Below are positions 24,433-36,519 of a stretch of 64,000 bases of DNA, piece by piece. The number at the start of each line of letters is the position of its first letter. Position 1 is the first letter of the stretch. The notes under the pieces were generated by a model. It searched no databases, had not been told where the DNA came from, and saw nothing but the letters and a program-made list of their open reading frames with translations. The position numbers and the translations under genes were made by a program. Source of the DNA: Hsuehochloa calcarea (taxonomy: Eukaryota > Streptophyta > Magnoliopsida > Poales > Poaceae); NCBI GenBank assembly GCA_036346395.1, contig CM070604.1:35119662-35183661 (forward strand). Reading direction: 5' to 3'.

Positions 24433-24722
24433 CCAGTTCAAGAAGGTCTACGACCAGTTCCGCAGGGTCTACGACCACTTCAAGAAGGCCTACGACCAGT
24501 TTCACCAATTCTCGGCGAGCCTAGGACTCGTTGGGAGCAATCTACGACCAGAGAAGCGAGCACAGTACTCGTTGGACACAATCTATGACCAGAGATAACA
24601 TGGACTCCTCAAGACCACCCCAGGATCAGTCCTACGACCAGGTCTTCGACCAGAGATACGTGACATAAATAGTGAATAAGGTGTTGCGTCACCGTTTTAG
24701 GCCTAATAGGGCCTTGTAAGCG
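24433..24722 (+). repeat. degenerate direct repeats before the 3' LTR of element E
   Basis: Phrases of the type CTACGACCAGTTCAAGAAGG recur about every 30 bp between 24432 and 24515, with looser copies to 24655. No gene seen. Confidence 0.6.
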
Positions 24723-24737
24723 TGTCAAGGTCGGAGC
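24723..24737 (+). repeat. first 15 bp of the 3' LTR of element E
   Basis: TGTCAAGGTCGGAGC corresponds to the start of the 5' LTR. The LTR continues at 29142 after the inserted solo LTR. Confidence 0.65.
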
Positions 24738-27700
24738 TGTAACATCCCAAATGTGGATTTGTGTTTCAAATGTATAAAAATGAGGAGAAATTAAAACTTT
24801 TCTCACACCTGTATGTTTTTGATCAGTTCCATGATTCTTGTACAGGGATTGTGGGAAAATCAAAATAAAAATCCTCAATTGACTCCAATCAAAAACCTCC
24901 TTGGCAAAAATCTTGTGTCAAACCTCTGTGAATATTTTACTTGAGTTCTAGGGAGGCTTGGTAACACCTCTGAATTATTTCATGATTTTTAGAAATTATT
25001 TGATAATTTTGGAGGCAAGTCAAACCAAGGCAAAGCTTGGTCAAACCCTAACTCCAACATTCTGGAATTTCTGGAGAAGAATGAAGTGCATGAAAATCTC
25101 TGAAAATTTTATGTAAGGTTAATCCTTAAGTCAGCAACCTCCAGTTAAAATTTCATAATTTTTCGAGCTGGTTTGCTACCTTAAGCAAATCCTCCAAAAA
25201 TCAGCTGTTAATTCAAACCCTAGCTGGTTTTCACTGTTCCTTGGGTTCGAGTCAGACTCGGGCTCGAGCCACTTGACTTGGTTCAATCAACTAACTGCAC
25301 CGCCGCGGTCGATCGAGCGCGAGCACTGTCAGCCGTCGGATCGTCATCGAAGCGTTACCGATGCGATCACAGGAGAGCCGTTCGATTGGAAAAACACGGC
25401 CTGGATTGGAGTGAACGTTCGGACCGGCCGATCGGCCAATTCATTTGAACCGTCCGATTTGGGGATAACGTCCTAGATCGAGTGAACGTTCGGACCGGCC
25501 GATCGTCCCTTTCATTTGAACCGTTCGATTTAGATCCAACGGTGGACGCGTCGTCTCCTTCCTCGCGTCTGAGCGAATGACGCGTTTGAGTCAGACCATG
25601 GCGTAAGCAGAGGAGAAGGGCGCAGCATTGGGTCACCTCGGTGGCCACCTTTAAATTGCTCCTTCTGCTAGCATTAATTGCCCGTCGTGCACCGCCCTCA
25701 AATGTCCATAGCTCAACTACTCCCATCGCTCTCAAGTGCTCCCATGGCAGGTTTGACTCGAGGAGAAAATGTTGTCGTTGCTCTCTGCCTTCTCAGCTAT
25801 TTAAGCTCCATTGCTTCCCCTTTGGCTTCCTTTACCATTTCTGCAACTCTAGCTAGCACCTCAGGGCTGGTTTGAGCTTGTTTCACCCGAAATCATTTTG
25901 GCCGCCATTGCCGAGTTTCAAGCTCACGGTGAAGGCGGAACCACAGTGGCTCTCCCTCTCCATTTCTTGCTCCCTCTTTAATCACTTGAGCTTAACCCTT
26001 GTTCAATTTCACTTATCTTCCTCAGGGCTTGGCTGAATTGGAGATTCCCCATTTTCGGCCGAAAGCACCATTTTTCGTCGCCGGAGCAGCTCCAACCTTC
26101 TCTGTGCCTCTCCAGTGCTAAGGTAGCTCCACTTTAGTCCCTAGTTGCTTGGCACTCGCTTACTTGGAACATAGCGGAGCTTCTTTGCATTTTTCGTTTT
26201 CGACCGTTTTTGGTCACCTCTGTCAACTCCGGCTTGCCAGCGTTCTATACCGCCGCAGCCGTAGTTTATGGTCCCAGTGTGTGTGCAAAGCTATTGCGGA
26301 CCCATTTTGGACCTTAGCTCGCGCCGCCGTGACCAGAGTCGCCGGCGGTGAGCCTCCCTTCGGCATCGAGTTTGTCGGACAAACTGTGCGCGAGCGTTTA
26401 GAACGTAGTTCTCTGTGGACCGTCGATCTTTAGATCAACGGCCCAGGATCACGTGAACGTTCGGACCATCCGAACGCGGCGATCCATGTGTACCGTAGGA
26501 TTTTAGATCAACGGCTCAGATTCGAGTGAACGTTCGGACCGTCCGAACGTTTCGATCAACGTGGATCGTTAGATCCAAGATCAACGGCTCATGTGCGTGT
26601 GAACGTTCGGACCATCCGAACGTCTCGATCCACATGGACCGTTGGATCTAAATCCAACGGTGAACGTAAGAGTCGTGCGCGCGCTGTACTCTGCACGCGT
26701 GGGCCATCGGATTTCAGATCTATGGCTCAGGTTCGAGTGAACGTTCGGACCAGTCGAAGGTTCCTTCGTTGTGAGCGTTCGGACCGTCCGAACATTTCCA
26801 TCCGTGTGGACCGTTGGATCTAAATCCAACGGTGATCTAAATCCAACGGTGGTGTTTGTGAGCCGCTTGAGCGCGTGCTGTCCCGTGGACTTGGGCCGTT
26901 GGATCCAAGATCAACAGTCCAAGTTCGTCCACGTCGATTTAATTTTGGATTTTCCCGAGAGGGACTATTTGTTAACTGAAAAAAAAATACAATTAACTAG
27001 TAAAATGCATAACTATTTCATTTTAATTCCTTTTCGGCTGATTCAAATTTTTTTAGTTATATTTTTAACTAAAAATTAATCTAAAAATGGTTCTAACCTC
27101 ATTATAGCTCCAGAAATTTTTGCGAAGATTTTAGTTGCAATGAATAGTAGCATTTGGGATTTATAAGGCTGAGCAGAATTGTTCTGCTCATATCTTTATA
27201 AGGCTGAGCAGAATTGTTCTGCTCATATCTTTTGCATTAAGAATCCAAATCGATTGGTTTTTGCTGCTAAATTCCTTATAAATCATGCACTTGCTGCTGT
27301 AAAATTTTCAAGGCATTTGGGAAAAGTTTGCTATTAAGTCTTTGTGTTTTCTTCGTTCTTCTTGGTTCTTTTTCGCTTTCTCGTTAGGTTCCGAAGAGCA
27401 CATTGATCACCTAAGTGATCCTCTGCAACATCTTGAACAGCAGCAACCAGGCAAGCAGTTTGATCATAAATTTCCTATTACTTGCAAGTCTAATATCTTG
27501 TTTACAAATCATATGTATGTATGCTTTTGTGTCAAATTAATTTTCCCGATTAGAGGTAGTTACTCCTATTGCATTATTGCCCTCAAATTGTTATCCCCTG
27601 CCACAAACATAAGTTACTAATATCGCTGGTGAATTAGAGCACGGTGATTTAATTTTTATTATCTTTTCGATGTCATGCTTAGCAATGCTTAGCTACCAGT

Positions 27701-29136
27701 AGAATTGGGCGGTTATCGACTTAGTCGATAACCTTGATCACACAAATCATGTTATTACTCTTTGTTCAGCACCTTGTGCTAATTTCTTTTGAAAACAAAA
27801 AGTGCAAATGAAATGATTTAGACTTGGGCAAGTGGTTGGATGGTGGGTTATTGGGTTTGTGGATGTCTTGCCCGGGTCAACAAGGACCGAACATCTTGTT
27901 ACACTAAACCAAGCATTTTTGCGTGCTAACCACGCGAGGGGGATATGGGACGTCTCTTGACTGAGTACTTTGGCGTGTGTTAACTCCGAGTCGCAGGAGG
28001 GGGTTGTGTGTGTTATGTAAAAAAGGATCTGTGTTTTTGTGTTGGGTGTGCGGTGGTGGAGATTCCGGGTAGGTTCTCCACCTCGAGGGGCATCGTAGTT
28101 GTCCAAGGCTTTGCCCGTGAGGGGAAGTTGACCGAGGCTTTACGATGACTCCGACACAACGTATGGGTTTCTATCCATACGGGCGGCTCGCAGTTAATGC
28201 ATAATATTGGAAATGTCTCGTAGGACTTAGTCGTGCCGGCATACCCAAGGAAGTGTGCTTAATAGCTTGGCAAAAAGGCGGTCTGGCGTGTGGGTACATT
28301 AGTACACCCCTGCAGGGTTCAAACTATTCGAATAGCCTCGTCCTAGGTTATGGACACGCTTGGGGAGGTCTTCCAAGAGTTAGACTACAACCTTTTAATT
28401 AAAATTTGACATGGTTGGCATGAATGGGTAATTCATGCTATTGTTGTGGTGACTGTGGGTTTAGTCACTTCTAGGATTGTTGTTGTTATCTATCTATTGT
28501 TATTATTGTTGTCAAATCGTTATTTGAACATTAAAAACAGATTTGCCAACTTGCTTTCAAATGTACTATCTTATTGCAAATAAAGATTGCTTTATGCCGA
28601 AAATGAAACATACAGCCTCCACTCAAATAAGCTTGCATGTAGCATATGTATAGGTCTGTTACTCTACACGTAAGTCTTGCGGAGTACAATTTTTGTACTC
28701 GTTTGCTTTGCTTAACTATTTGTTGCAGAGGAGGAAGGTGAGCCCCAAGGGCCTCACTTTTGTGAGATATGCTGCGGGTTTGACGACTAGCTTGGCGATC
28801 CGGTCGGTTGCCTTGTGGGTTAAAGGCACACTGATTGGCTCTTTTGTTTATGGCCCTCTTATGGCACTTTTGTTTCCGCTGTTTAATTTATTTGTATGAC
28901 TTTGGGCCAGTCACCCTCTCTGTTGTAATAACTTTACTATTTATGTCTTTGGATCTGTCTTGTTCTGCTTCGGTTCTATGTGAATGAATGGAATTGATGC
29001 ATGACTTTTTGTAAAGAGGTGTGTATACTGCATTTCTGGGAAGTATACATGTCTCGAGTCTCAGTTTATTTGATTTGTGATGCTAGGACCGAGTGGATGG
29101 TTAAGCATTACAAGCCTGATAAACCGAGGTCTCACA
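24738..29136 (+). mobile_element. solo LTR of the A family, copy 3 (4399 bp)
   Basis: It starts TGTAACATCCC at 24738 and ends GAGGTCTCACA at 29136. A perfect 5-bp target duplication, GGAGC, flanks it (24733-24737 and 29137-29141). It is colinear with 8470-12720 but carries more copies of the internal motif block (25400-25520 and 26450-26900), with GAACGTTCGGACCGTCCGAA palindromes. The ACTATTCGAATAG block is at 28323. It has no internal region or PBS, hence solo. Confidence 0.95.
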
Positions 29137-29141
29137 GGAGC

Positions 29142-29544
29142 CCAGGTTGTGTATGCCTCTTTCCACGGCCACACAACCCTAGGTCGACCTCCTCACGTCC
29201 CCCTATATATATACAGTAGCTGTCATAGTTTAGGGTGGGTTTTTATTTGAGATTATTCTGCTTAGCAGTCTCTCCGCACGGTCGGTTTAGGAACCCCACA
29301 TTGTTAGCTTCATCTTTATTCATAATACAATATCGGATTGCATCTTCTACTTTCTTGCTTGTGTTCTCGATTCGCATGCAAGAGATAGCCTTCTTGGCGA
29401 GGTCAACCGCGTTCGGCATGGTGTAGTGGTGTAGTGATTGCGAGGGGTTCGATCTGTTTGGTCGGAGCCTTTGGATCATCAACCTCGAGATCTCCACAAT
29501 CGACTTATCAATACCTTTCAGAAGATCGGGCCACAAACTTATCA
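29142..29544 (+). repeat. rest of the 3' LTR of element E
   Basis: Colinear with 21500-21911, ending ACTTATCA. It has a TATA-like CTATATATATACAG near 29203 and about 85-90% similarity by eye. Confidence 0.8.
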
Positions 29545-30598
29545 TAAGGTCCATGCAGTGCTAAGGGTACCGACGGCGAGGCCTGGTGTGGCCCGACGTG
29601 GCGACGAAGCTACGGCTTCAAGCCAACGTCTCAATTGGTAATGCTTCTAGCTAAAGAACGTGCACACTAGCTTCTGAGAGGTGCTGGAAGTATACCAGAA
29701 GCGACGACAAGGTTCAGGGAAGCTTGGAGATGGCCGGCGATGTAAACCGAGGTGGCGATGGTGAGCTTCACATGGCGAAGTCACTAGAGACGAAGGTGAA
29801 GCTCGCGGAAGGCTGAGGAAGCTCGAGGGTGTCCTTGCGACGCCCCTGGTGCAGCCAATCGACGAGGGGTTAACTAAGGAAGAAATGGTGGTGCATCTGG
29901 CATTGTCGACCGGTGACGAGGAAGAAGCACCAATTTAGCGTCTCCTGTGGATCAAAGATGAAATCAAGTTAGGGGAAAGAATCCTCGTGCACTGGAACAT
30001 GAGATGACGCAGATAGAGTGAAGAGGCTCTGGATCGGCTGGAACGATGGTCGTGGCGCATGGCAGAAATGGAGTGTGAGCTCTACTGGTGTTTGAGCTCG
30101 AGTGAGGAGGAGAAAAGGAGAGGGAAAGAGCACACTGGTGAGGAAAGGATAGAATGGGGCTCGGGCATCCTTTTTATAGACGTATGGGCGAAGGAGTTGC
30201 GAGGGAAGGCTCGGGCACCAGCTGGTAGAGCGATGGAGCTCTCGGAGGCATACGGGCAGGAGTGGGCGCAGCTGGGGCATGGATGGGTGCGGAGGTTGAT
30301 AGGGGAGGTGACAGCGCAGGCTAGTGGGAAAACCAGGGGCGAGCGGCAAAACCACGAGGCGGGGCGACGTGCTCGCGAGTGTGAGCTAGTGACGCTCAAC
30401 CACATCCTCTCATCACGATGGTGGCGGTGGGCGCAAGACCGCCAAGGCCGCAAGCATTAGCAAGCATGCTCGTGCTGGGGGGCAGTGGCACACCACCGGT
30501 TGTTGATGCTAAATACACTCAATAAATTTGACTACCGCAAGTGTACAAGTCAGTAGTAGCTTTTCACCTAGGAGTATTCCAAGGTATCTGTAACATCA
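29545..30598 (-). repeat. GC-rich LTR-like sequence, probably part of a minus-oriented gypsy LTR
   Basis: No gene similarity. The GC-rich block with many GAAGGTGAAGCTCGCGG-like phrases and a minus-strand CTATAAAAAGGATG TATA-like site near 30178 resembles LTR C (15971-16470). It may be the promoter-side part of the LTR of element D, displaced by element E, or a separate insertion. Boundaries not resolved. Long open frames here follow from the GC content. Confidence 0.35.
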
Positions 30599-31468
30599 TT
30601 GATTTTCAAAATCTAGTATTTCCTATTTAAAATATTCATTTATGATATTTTCAAAAAATTCCAAAGCTTTTGTGAATTTAAAAATTATTGAACCAATTTC
30701 TAGCAGCCTAAAAATGACTTTCCAGAATTAATAAAAGTGTTAAAGTTCAAAAAATGTTTTTTATTTCTGTTTGAACTCAAAACAATTCAATGTGCTTGTG
30801 TAATATAAAATTTTCTATAATTTCTAGAAGTCAATTGCTAATTTTACTAACTCAAGACCATTATTTCAATTCTGAAATCAATTAAAATTCCCTAACCTTT
30901 TACGCCGCATCTAAGCCGAGCCTCCCATTTTCTTGGCCTAGCCAACCCAATTCCATACTACACCTGAACCACCAGTTGTTCGCTTTCCCCGTTTAATTTT
31001 GCATATTTCTAGAAAACCCACCTCCTCTCTAACCCACCTCCTCCCTCTCACTGACCCACCGGCCCGAGTCCCACTGACCAGCACTCTTCTTCCACCTTAC
31101 CTCCTCCCCATACAAGACGCGCCATTGTGGACTGAGACTAAGCTCAGGGATGCTGACTCCAGAACGGTCAAGGAAGTCAGGTGTGGTCATATTGCATGGT
31201 AAGGCATGTGGTGCGCCAAGTAAGTTGGGCTCGTTTGCTAGAAAGGATGGTTCGGTGGAATCCAGAAGTGCGAGAGGCTTGGTGAGAAATCATTGGGTCC
31301 ACATGGATGATGACAAAACATGGGTGATGATTCAATGTGAAGGAATTGAGAAAGATCGGTAGAGGGGCTTTGGTAAATTGTCTAATACCGAAAAAGTGGT
31401 GGTGTGAAAACCACAGCGGTGGCCTAAGTGAATTAGGTCAAGGATACTCCATGGAGGGCAAGACGTGA

Positions 31469-33173
31469 CACTACTACACAAAGGCTCATCACAGACGGTT
31501 CTAAACCATCATCACAGATGATTTTCTGAACCATCTGGATTTATGTGTCTGTGATAACAGGCGGTCATCACATACGGTTTTCAAACCGTTTGTGAAAAAA
31601 GGTATCACAGACGGTTCTTATCAAGAACCGTCTGTGATAGTTACAGAACCGTCTGTGATAATCTATTTTCACAGATGGTTCTGAACAAGAACCGTTTGTG
31701 ATGTGATAGTTTTTCTGTTGCAAAAAAAAAATCGAATTTTGAGCCAAACCAATCAATTGCTAGTCATGCAAAGAATGATTGGCTAGTTCTTTGTGCATCA
31801 AATTGTACATGTGGCTTGAAGCCTCCATATAGTAACCAGACTATCATATTTAGCACCGAAGAGAAGAACGGGCAATCTCTCTTGAAAAGGAGCAAGATAA
31901 GAAGAACATGGAACCCAGCCCGAACCAAAGTGCTGATTTTGCGACGTTCTTCCACATCAATAATTCGATGATCCTTTCACAGAGACCTTCCCACCTAGTC
32001 TGCTCCACAACGTCAGTTCCTGTGATTCAAAACAAGAACAATTAGAAAGGAATGGATAGAAACATTGCTCAGGCAAGAAGAACAAGGGAACAAGAACCAG
32101 CAAGAGATTAGTTTCGCATACTGTGAGTGGCATCGGTACAAGATGGAACCAAAGACAAGCTCATGTCCTCCTCCTTCTCTACCACCACCACCTTGTCTGC
32201 GGTACCAGAACATTTTGCTTCCCACGTACGCGTTCAGAAAATTTCATACTCCCGCGCTGCGAATCACAAACAATTTTTCAAACTCCCGCGCTGTGATTTT
32301 ACTATGGCTTGGATCTCTCTAATTTTACCATGCCTTGGATTTTACCATGCCTTGGAATTTTCGTCTATCATGTCCCTGCCATGGCAGCCAATCCTCTGCC
32401 GTGGTAGGATTTGGGCGGTCAATCCTCTACCGCGGTAGAATTTGGGCAGACAATTCTCTGCCGTTGTAGGATTTGGGCAGCCAATCCTTTGCCGTGGTAG
32501 GATTTGGGCAGACAATCCTCGACAATGGCACACAATCCTCTACCACGGCACACAATCCTCTACCATGGCAGCTAATCATCTGCCGTGGCACACAATCCTC
32601 TGCCATGTCAGCCAGTCCTCTGCCGTGGCACACAATCCTCTACCGTGCTAGACAATCCTCTGCCGTGGCAGCCAATTCTCTGTCGTGGCAGCCCATCCTC
32701 TGCTTGGTTCTCCGAGTTCTGTTATGGAGGGGAAGGGGCCTTTACTTGAGTAGTAATCCTCCAATTTCTTTTGCCATGGTAAAATCAGAGAGTCACAGAC
32801 GGCAGAGGATTGTTTGCCACAACAGAGGATTAGCCACCACGGCAGAGAATTGTGTGCCACGACAGAGGATTAGCCGCCACGGCAAACCTCTGCCGTGGCA
32901 CACAATCCTCTATCGTGGCGGCTAATTCTCTGTCGTGGCACACAATCCTTTGTCGTGACACACAATCCTCTGCCGTGGCAGCTAATCCTCTGCTGTGGCA
33001 CACAATCCTCTGCCGTGGCAGCCATCACAGACGGTTTGTAAATAGACCCGTATGTGATATCACAGACGGTTCTATTTACAAACCGTATGTGGTAAGTCCA
33101 TAACTACAACACAGACGGTTCTAAAGGAACCATCTGTGATGAGGCATCTAGTATAGCTTGTTTTGTAGTAGTG
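31469..33173 (+). mobile_element. non-autonomous CACTA transposon with internal repeat array (1705 bp)
   Basis: The ends are CACTACTACACAAAGG (31469) and TTTTGTAGTAGTG (33173). The 3-bp duplication TGA (31466-31468 and 33174-33176) is exact, as expected for CACTA. Subterminal regions hold many direct and inverted copies of TCACAGACGGTT, the kind of motif bound by CACTA transposases. The centre has no transposase ORF. It has a large array of short repeats (32385-33030). It sits inside LTR-like repeat F. Confidence 0.93.
32385..33030. repeat. short direct and inverted repeat array inside the CACTA element
   Basis: Units of about 20-22 bp contain CAATCCTCTGCCGTGGCA or its variants. Before about 32720 they are mostly direct. 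Between 32790 and 32885 they appear inverted (GGCAGAGGATTG), then direct again to 33030. Open frames across it only reflect the repeat. Confidence 0.9.
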
Positions 33174-34282
33174 TGATGGACTTGGCCTATTAGAGCTAAA
33201 TATGAAGATGTGCTTTGAGAAGTGTGCGTGAGCAAGAGACTCGTTTGTGTGTAGGCTTAACGAGCGCCTGTTAGAGTTTCTCTCGAAGTTCTAGCTTCTA
33301 CTATATAAGGGTTTGTGCAACCAAGCCAGGTAACCCTAATTTGAAATTGTGGGAAAAGTGGATAGAAGAGGAGGCTAGGGTTTGAGAGATGTATTGAGAT
33401 AGATGAGAGCACTTGTGTGTGTGCTACCCTAGTGGCTTTGTTCTCCCAAAGGAGTGGTTGTAAACATTCATCTCCAAGTACAAACCAAATCTCTAAATTC
33501 GTTCAAGTCTTCATCTCATGTGCTAAGTGTTGATTTCTTTATTTGGCTTAGTTTTTTGTGTTTATTCCTCCCCTCTTGATCTTGCTTTGCTCCTAAGACG
33601 TGTAAGTGATGGAAATATCTCTTGGAGACCAGATTCCATCCATTTAGGCACTTTCTATTGTAAGTTCTTGAGTTTGCTCGATTTGGGTTGAAGAAATGCT
33701 GATTTTGGGTGTTTTGTTCTTGATGGCGTTTAACTTGATTCTAGCTATGATTGAGGACACTAAGACATGTGGAAAACCATCCTTAGCTATCATGGATTGA
33801 TTCCTCGCACGAGCTCCTCTTTATCATCATTTTAATATTTGGCTCGGTTTCAGTGCAACTTGCCTTCGAAATGAAAAATGTCAAAGTTTTGGAAATAGTT
33901 GCTTAGATCTCTTGATGGATTAGGTTCATAATATCATAGGTAAGGTATATGCAAAGTTTTAAGTAATTTAAAGTTGTGGATTGAAAGTTATATCGATTCT
34001 TTGATTTGGAATCGTGATGATTTTCAACTCTATCTTGATGGAGATGTTAGACCGCTGGAGGATATGTCAGACTGCCCACTAGTTGAAAGTCACACCATCC
34101 GAGCAAGCTTTGACTCATTTTGTTCCTGTTTTTTTAGATTTCATTGTGAGTGTTTGGACTCTGATCTCTATAGTTTCGCATATCTATTATAGTAAAAGAA
34201 CCTTAAACTCTTTAAGATAATTTTTTTTTGAAGAGATTGTTATTTGTGTGACACCTATTCAATCCACTTCTAGTCGCCAACA

Positions 34283-36519
34283 GCTAATTACCAAATATAT
34301 TCACATACGGCTCGTCCGTTTCATAGCAAAAGCTATTATTAACATATCACCGACATCGGCAACAGAAAAATACCAAGTCAAAGAACGCATAGCAGAAGCA
34401 ATGTTAAGAGCAGGGAATACCATAGGGCATAGGCTCAGATAAACATATCAGATTGAACACGTAATCATACACCGGAGGCACCAAGTTTGCGCGGTAAGTT
34501 TGCTCTATTTTATTTTGTCTTTACTATTTGGCTTTACATCTACATTGTTGCCACTCTTCCAGATTTTTCGACATGAAACTTCCACAAGATAATTCATAAT
34601 TGCGATACAAACAAGAAATTCGGCAATGTAGACAAGGCAAGATAATAGATTGGTGATTGTGAAATGGAAGCCACCTTTCATCTTGCCTGTCTCAATCGTG
34701 CAATTTGGAAGGCAAGAAAGTCTATGTATGGAAGCATGCCCTTGTCCTTGTGCCACAGAACCAGCGACCAACAATACAAACCTTTCGATCTTTCATGCGT
34801 AGTTCGACATGAAAATACCTGAATGGGAAACAAACATCGCATTAGAAATGTGAAAAAGAATAATAATGAAGGGATCGCTTACTAACTTACAAAGACGTGG
34901 AAGACTCCTCAAAGCAACAGATCGAATCGAGCTAGCGGCAAGAGCAGAAAGGGTCAAGAAGTGAGGAGGAGGGGGGTGTTCACCTCGGGACTACCGCCGG
35001 TGGAGTTTAAATCCCAATTCCATTCTCATCCTTCGTATCCCACTGTCCAAGTGACCATTAGATTTAGAGTCGGGCCTGGTTAATTTTTTGTTTTGGCAGA
35101 CATCCGCATGTGGCCCTGCAAACGTTCTTTTTTTTCTGCTTTTTCGTTTTCCCAAATTTAAAAATGAAATTTAAATGCAAATATTTTGGTCAATCTTTCT
35201 GAAACTTCTGGTTGTTTGAGGAGACCTTTTACGCGCGCCGATAAAATAATTTGTGGTGAACACACACACGTACAAATGCAAGTATGTGCTATTCAAGAGG
35301 GAAGGAAAAAAAAATACATATTGGACACTACGAGGGGCAAGCCGGTTGTGGCGTTGCTTCTCCGGCTCGAACCCGCAACAGAAGAGGACTGCACCACAGT
35401 AGCAGTGCGCTCCTCCCTCGCCCTGGTCGCTGCCATCAACTTGGACAGCAATCGTCGCGGCCGCGGTACGTTGGAGACAATGGGGGTGAGGGGAGTGGGG
35501 GGAGCACCGGATTCTAATCCCCCACCTTTGCCGGGTCGCACGATGCTTGGGCTGGTCCGATCGTGGCCAAAAGCGACATTTCGCATGGGTCAAAAGCTGC
35601 AAAATGCACGAAAACGCAAGGCATGGGTGGGCCCTAATGGTGGGTGGTGTATTACGGAGGGAAAATATTCGTAGTGGCGTCCCAACCCATGTCGTTTTTT
35701 CGGAGTGGTATACAGAATTCGATTTTTTTAAAAAAAATAACTATTTTCTTCATAAAAACCTATTATATTATGTAAATTCATTTACAACTTCATTATACGT
35801 AAATTATAGTAAATTATTTATGTAATTTTGGTTCTTGATCACTGTAATTATTCTTGAAAATCTTAATAACCCATATTTCCATCACATGATTCAAAATATC
35901 AAATGTACTTTGAAAGGTTAAGCAAAAATATAGATAAAAAAATAAAATTATATACAAACAAAATACGGTAATATGGTGAACCCGTTATATTCTTCACATG
36001 TATTTTGAGAGGTTGAGCAAAAATAAAGATAAAAAATAAAATTATATACTACCAAAATACAGCAATGTGGTCAACCTGTTATGTTTTGAAGAAAAAAAAT
36101 ATAATAAATTTGGACCTAATTCATCATATGGGAAAAAAATACAAATCTTAAAGCATATCGGATGAATGAAAATTCGACTATTATGATTTTTTTTTTCTTG
36201 CAACACAAATCTTATAGCACGTCTAACGAACAGAAAAATCACAAATTTAACTTCAAAAAATTATCAGAAGTTATATAACAGTTCCTACCTAGACTATGAA
36301 TTTTCCCAACTGTTATTCTCTAGGTACAATTGCCTTACCATAAGAATACACGTCTTTTTAAAAATACACAGCATCTTAAACTAATCTCTAGATCAAATGC
36401 TATAGGGGGAGAACAAACAAACAGACGCTAATAATAATCTCTTTTTTTGAAACAAATGTTTCGCTTTCATCTCGACCTCACAACAATTAAATCAGCACGG
36501 AAACCCTCCAAGCTAGCGC
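34283..36519. other. intergenic sequence, no gene recognised
   Basis: Mixed composition. The interval 34985-35700 is GC-richer with open frames but no domain I recognise. The interval 35860-36300 is AT-rich and contains an imperfect tandem duplication of about 95 bp (35905-36000 and 36001-36090; shared phrase GATAAAAAATAAAATTATATAC). A small minus-strand frame at 34505-34774 has no recognised similarity. Confidence 0.4.

Larger units (their letters stand above)
21485..29544 (+). mobile_element. Ty3/gypsy retrotransposon E, internally deleted, carrying a solo LTR
   Basis: Two diverged LTRs of about 420 bp (21485-21911, and 24723-24737 plus 29142-29544) bracket a PBS, a leader and one reading frame that jumps from gag straight to the C-terminal part of integrase. 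Protease, RT and RNase H are gone. The 3' LTR is split 15 bp inside its start by an A-family solo LTR. No 5-bp target duplication is evident (CCACT on the left, TAAGG on the right), so the flanks may have been rearranged or the two LTRs may come from different insertions. Confidence 0.8.
30599..34282 (+). repeat. long LTR-like repeat F, interrupted by a CACTA element
   Basis: It begins TGTAACATCATTG at 30599, the start type of the other long LTRs. It has a pyrimidine-rich U3 (30900-31110), a TATA box CTATATAAGG at 33301 downstream of the CACTA insertion, and a T-rich U5-like tail. The end is uncertain. GTCGCCAACA at 34282 is one candidate, but no 5-bp duplication of GTATC was found. No coding domain seen. 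Confidence 0.45.

Noticed and set aside
30059..30460. Open frames in GC-rich DNA on both strands
   Set aside because: They lie in LTR-like sequence with a minus-strand TATA-like site and have no protein similarity.
32385..33030. Regular short repeats considered as a CRISPR-like array
   Set aside because: The repeats are imperfect, occur in both directions, lack constant spacing and lie inside a eukaryotic CACTA transposon.
35186..35674. Open frame of 162 codons on the plus strand
   Set aside because: No recognisable domain. Overlapping frames on both strands are open through GC-rich sequence, and there is no sign of coding constraint.
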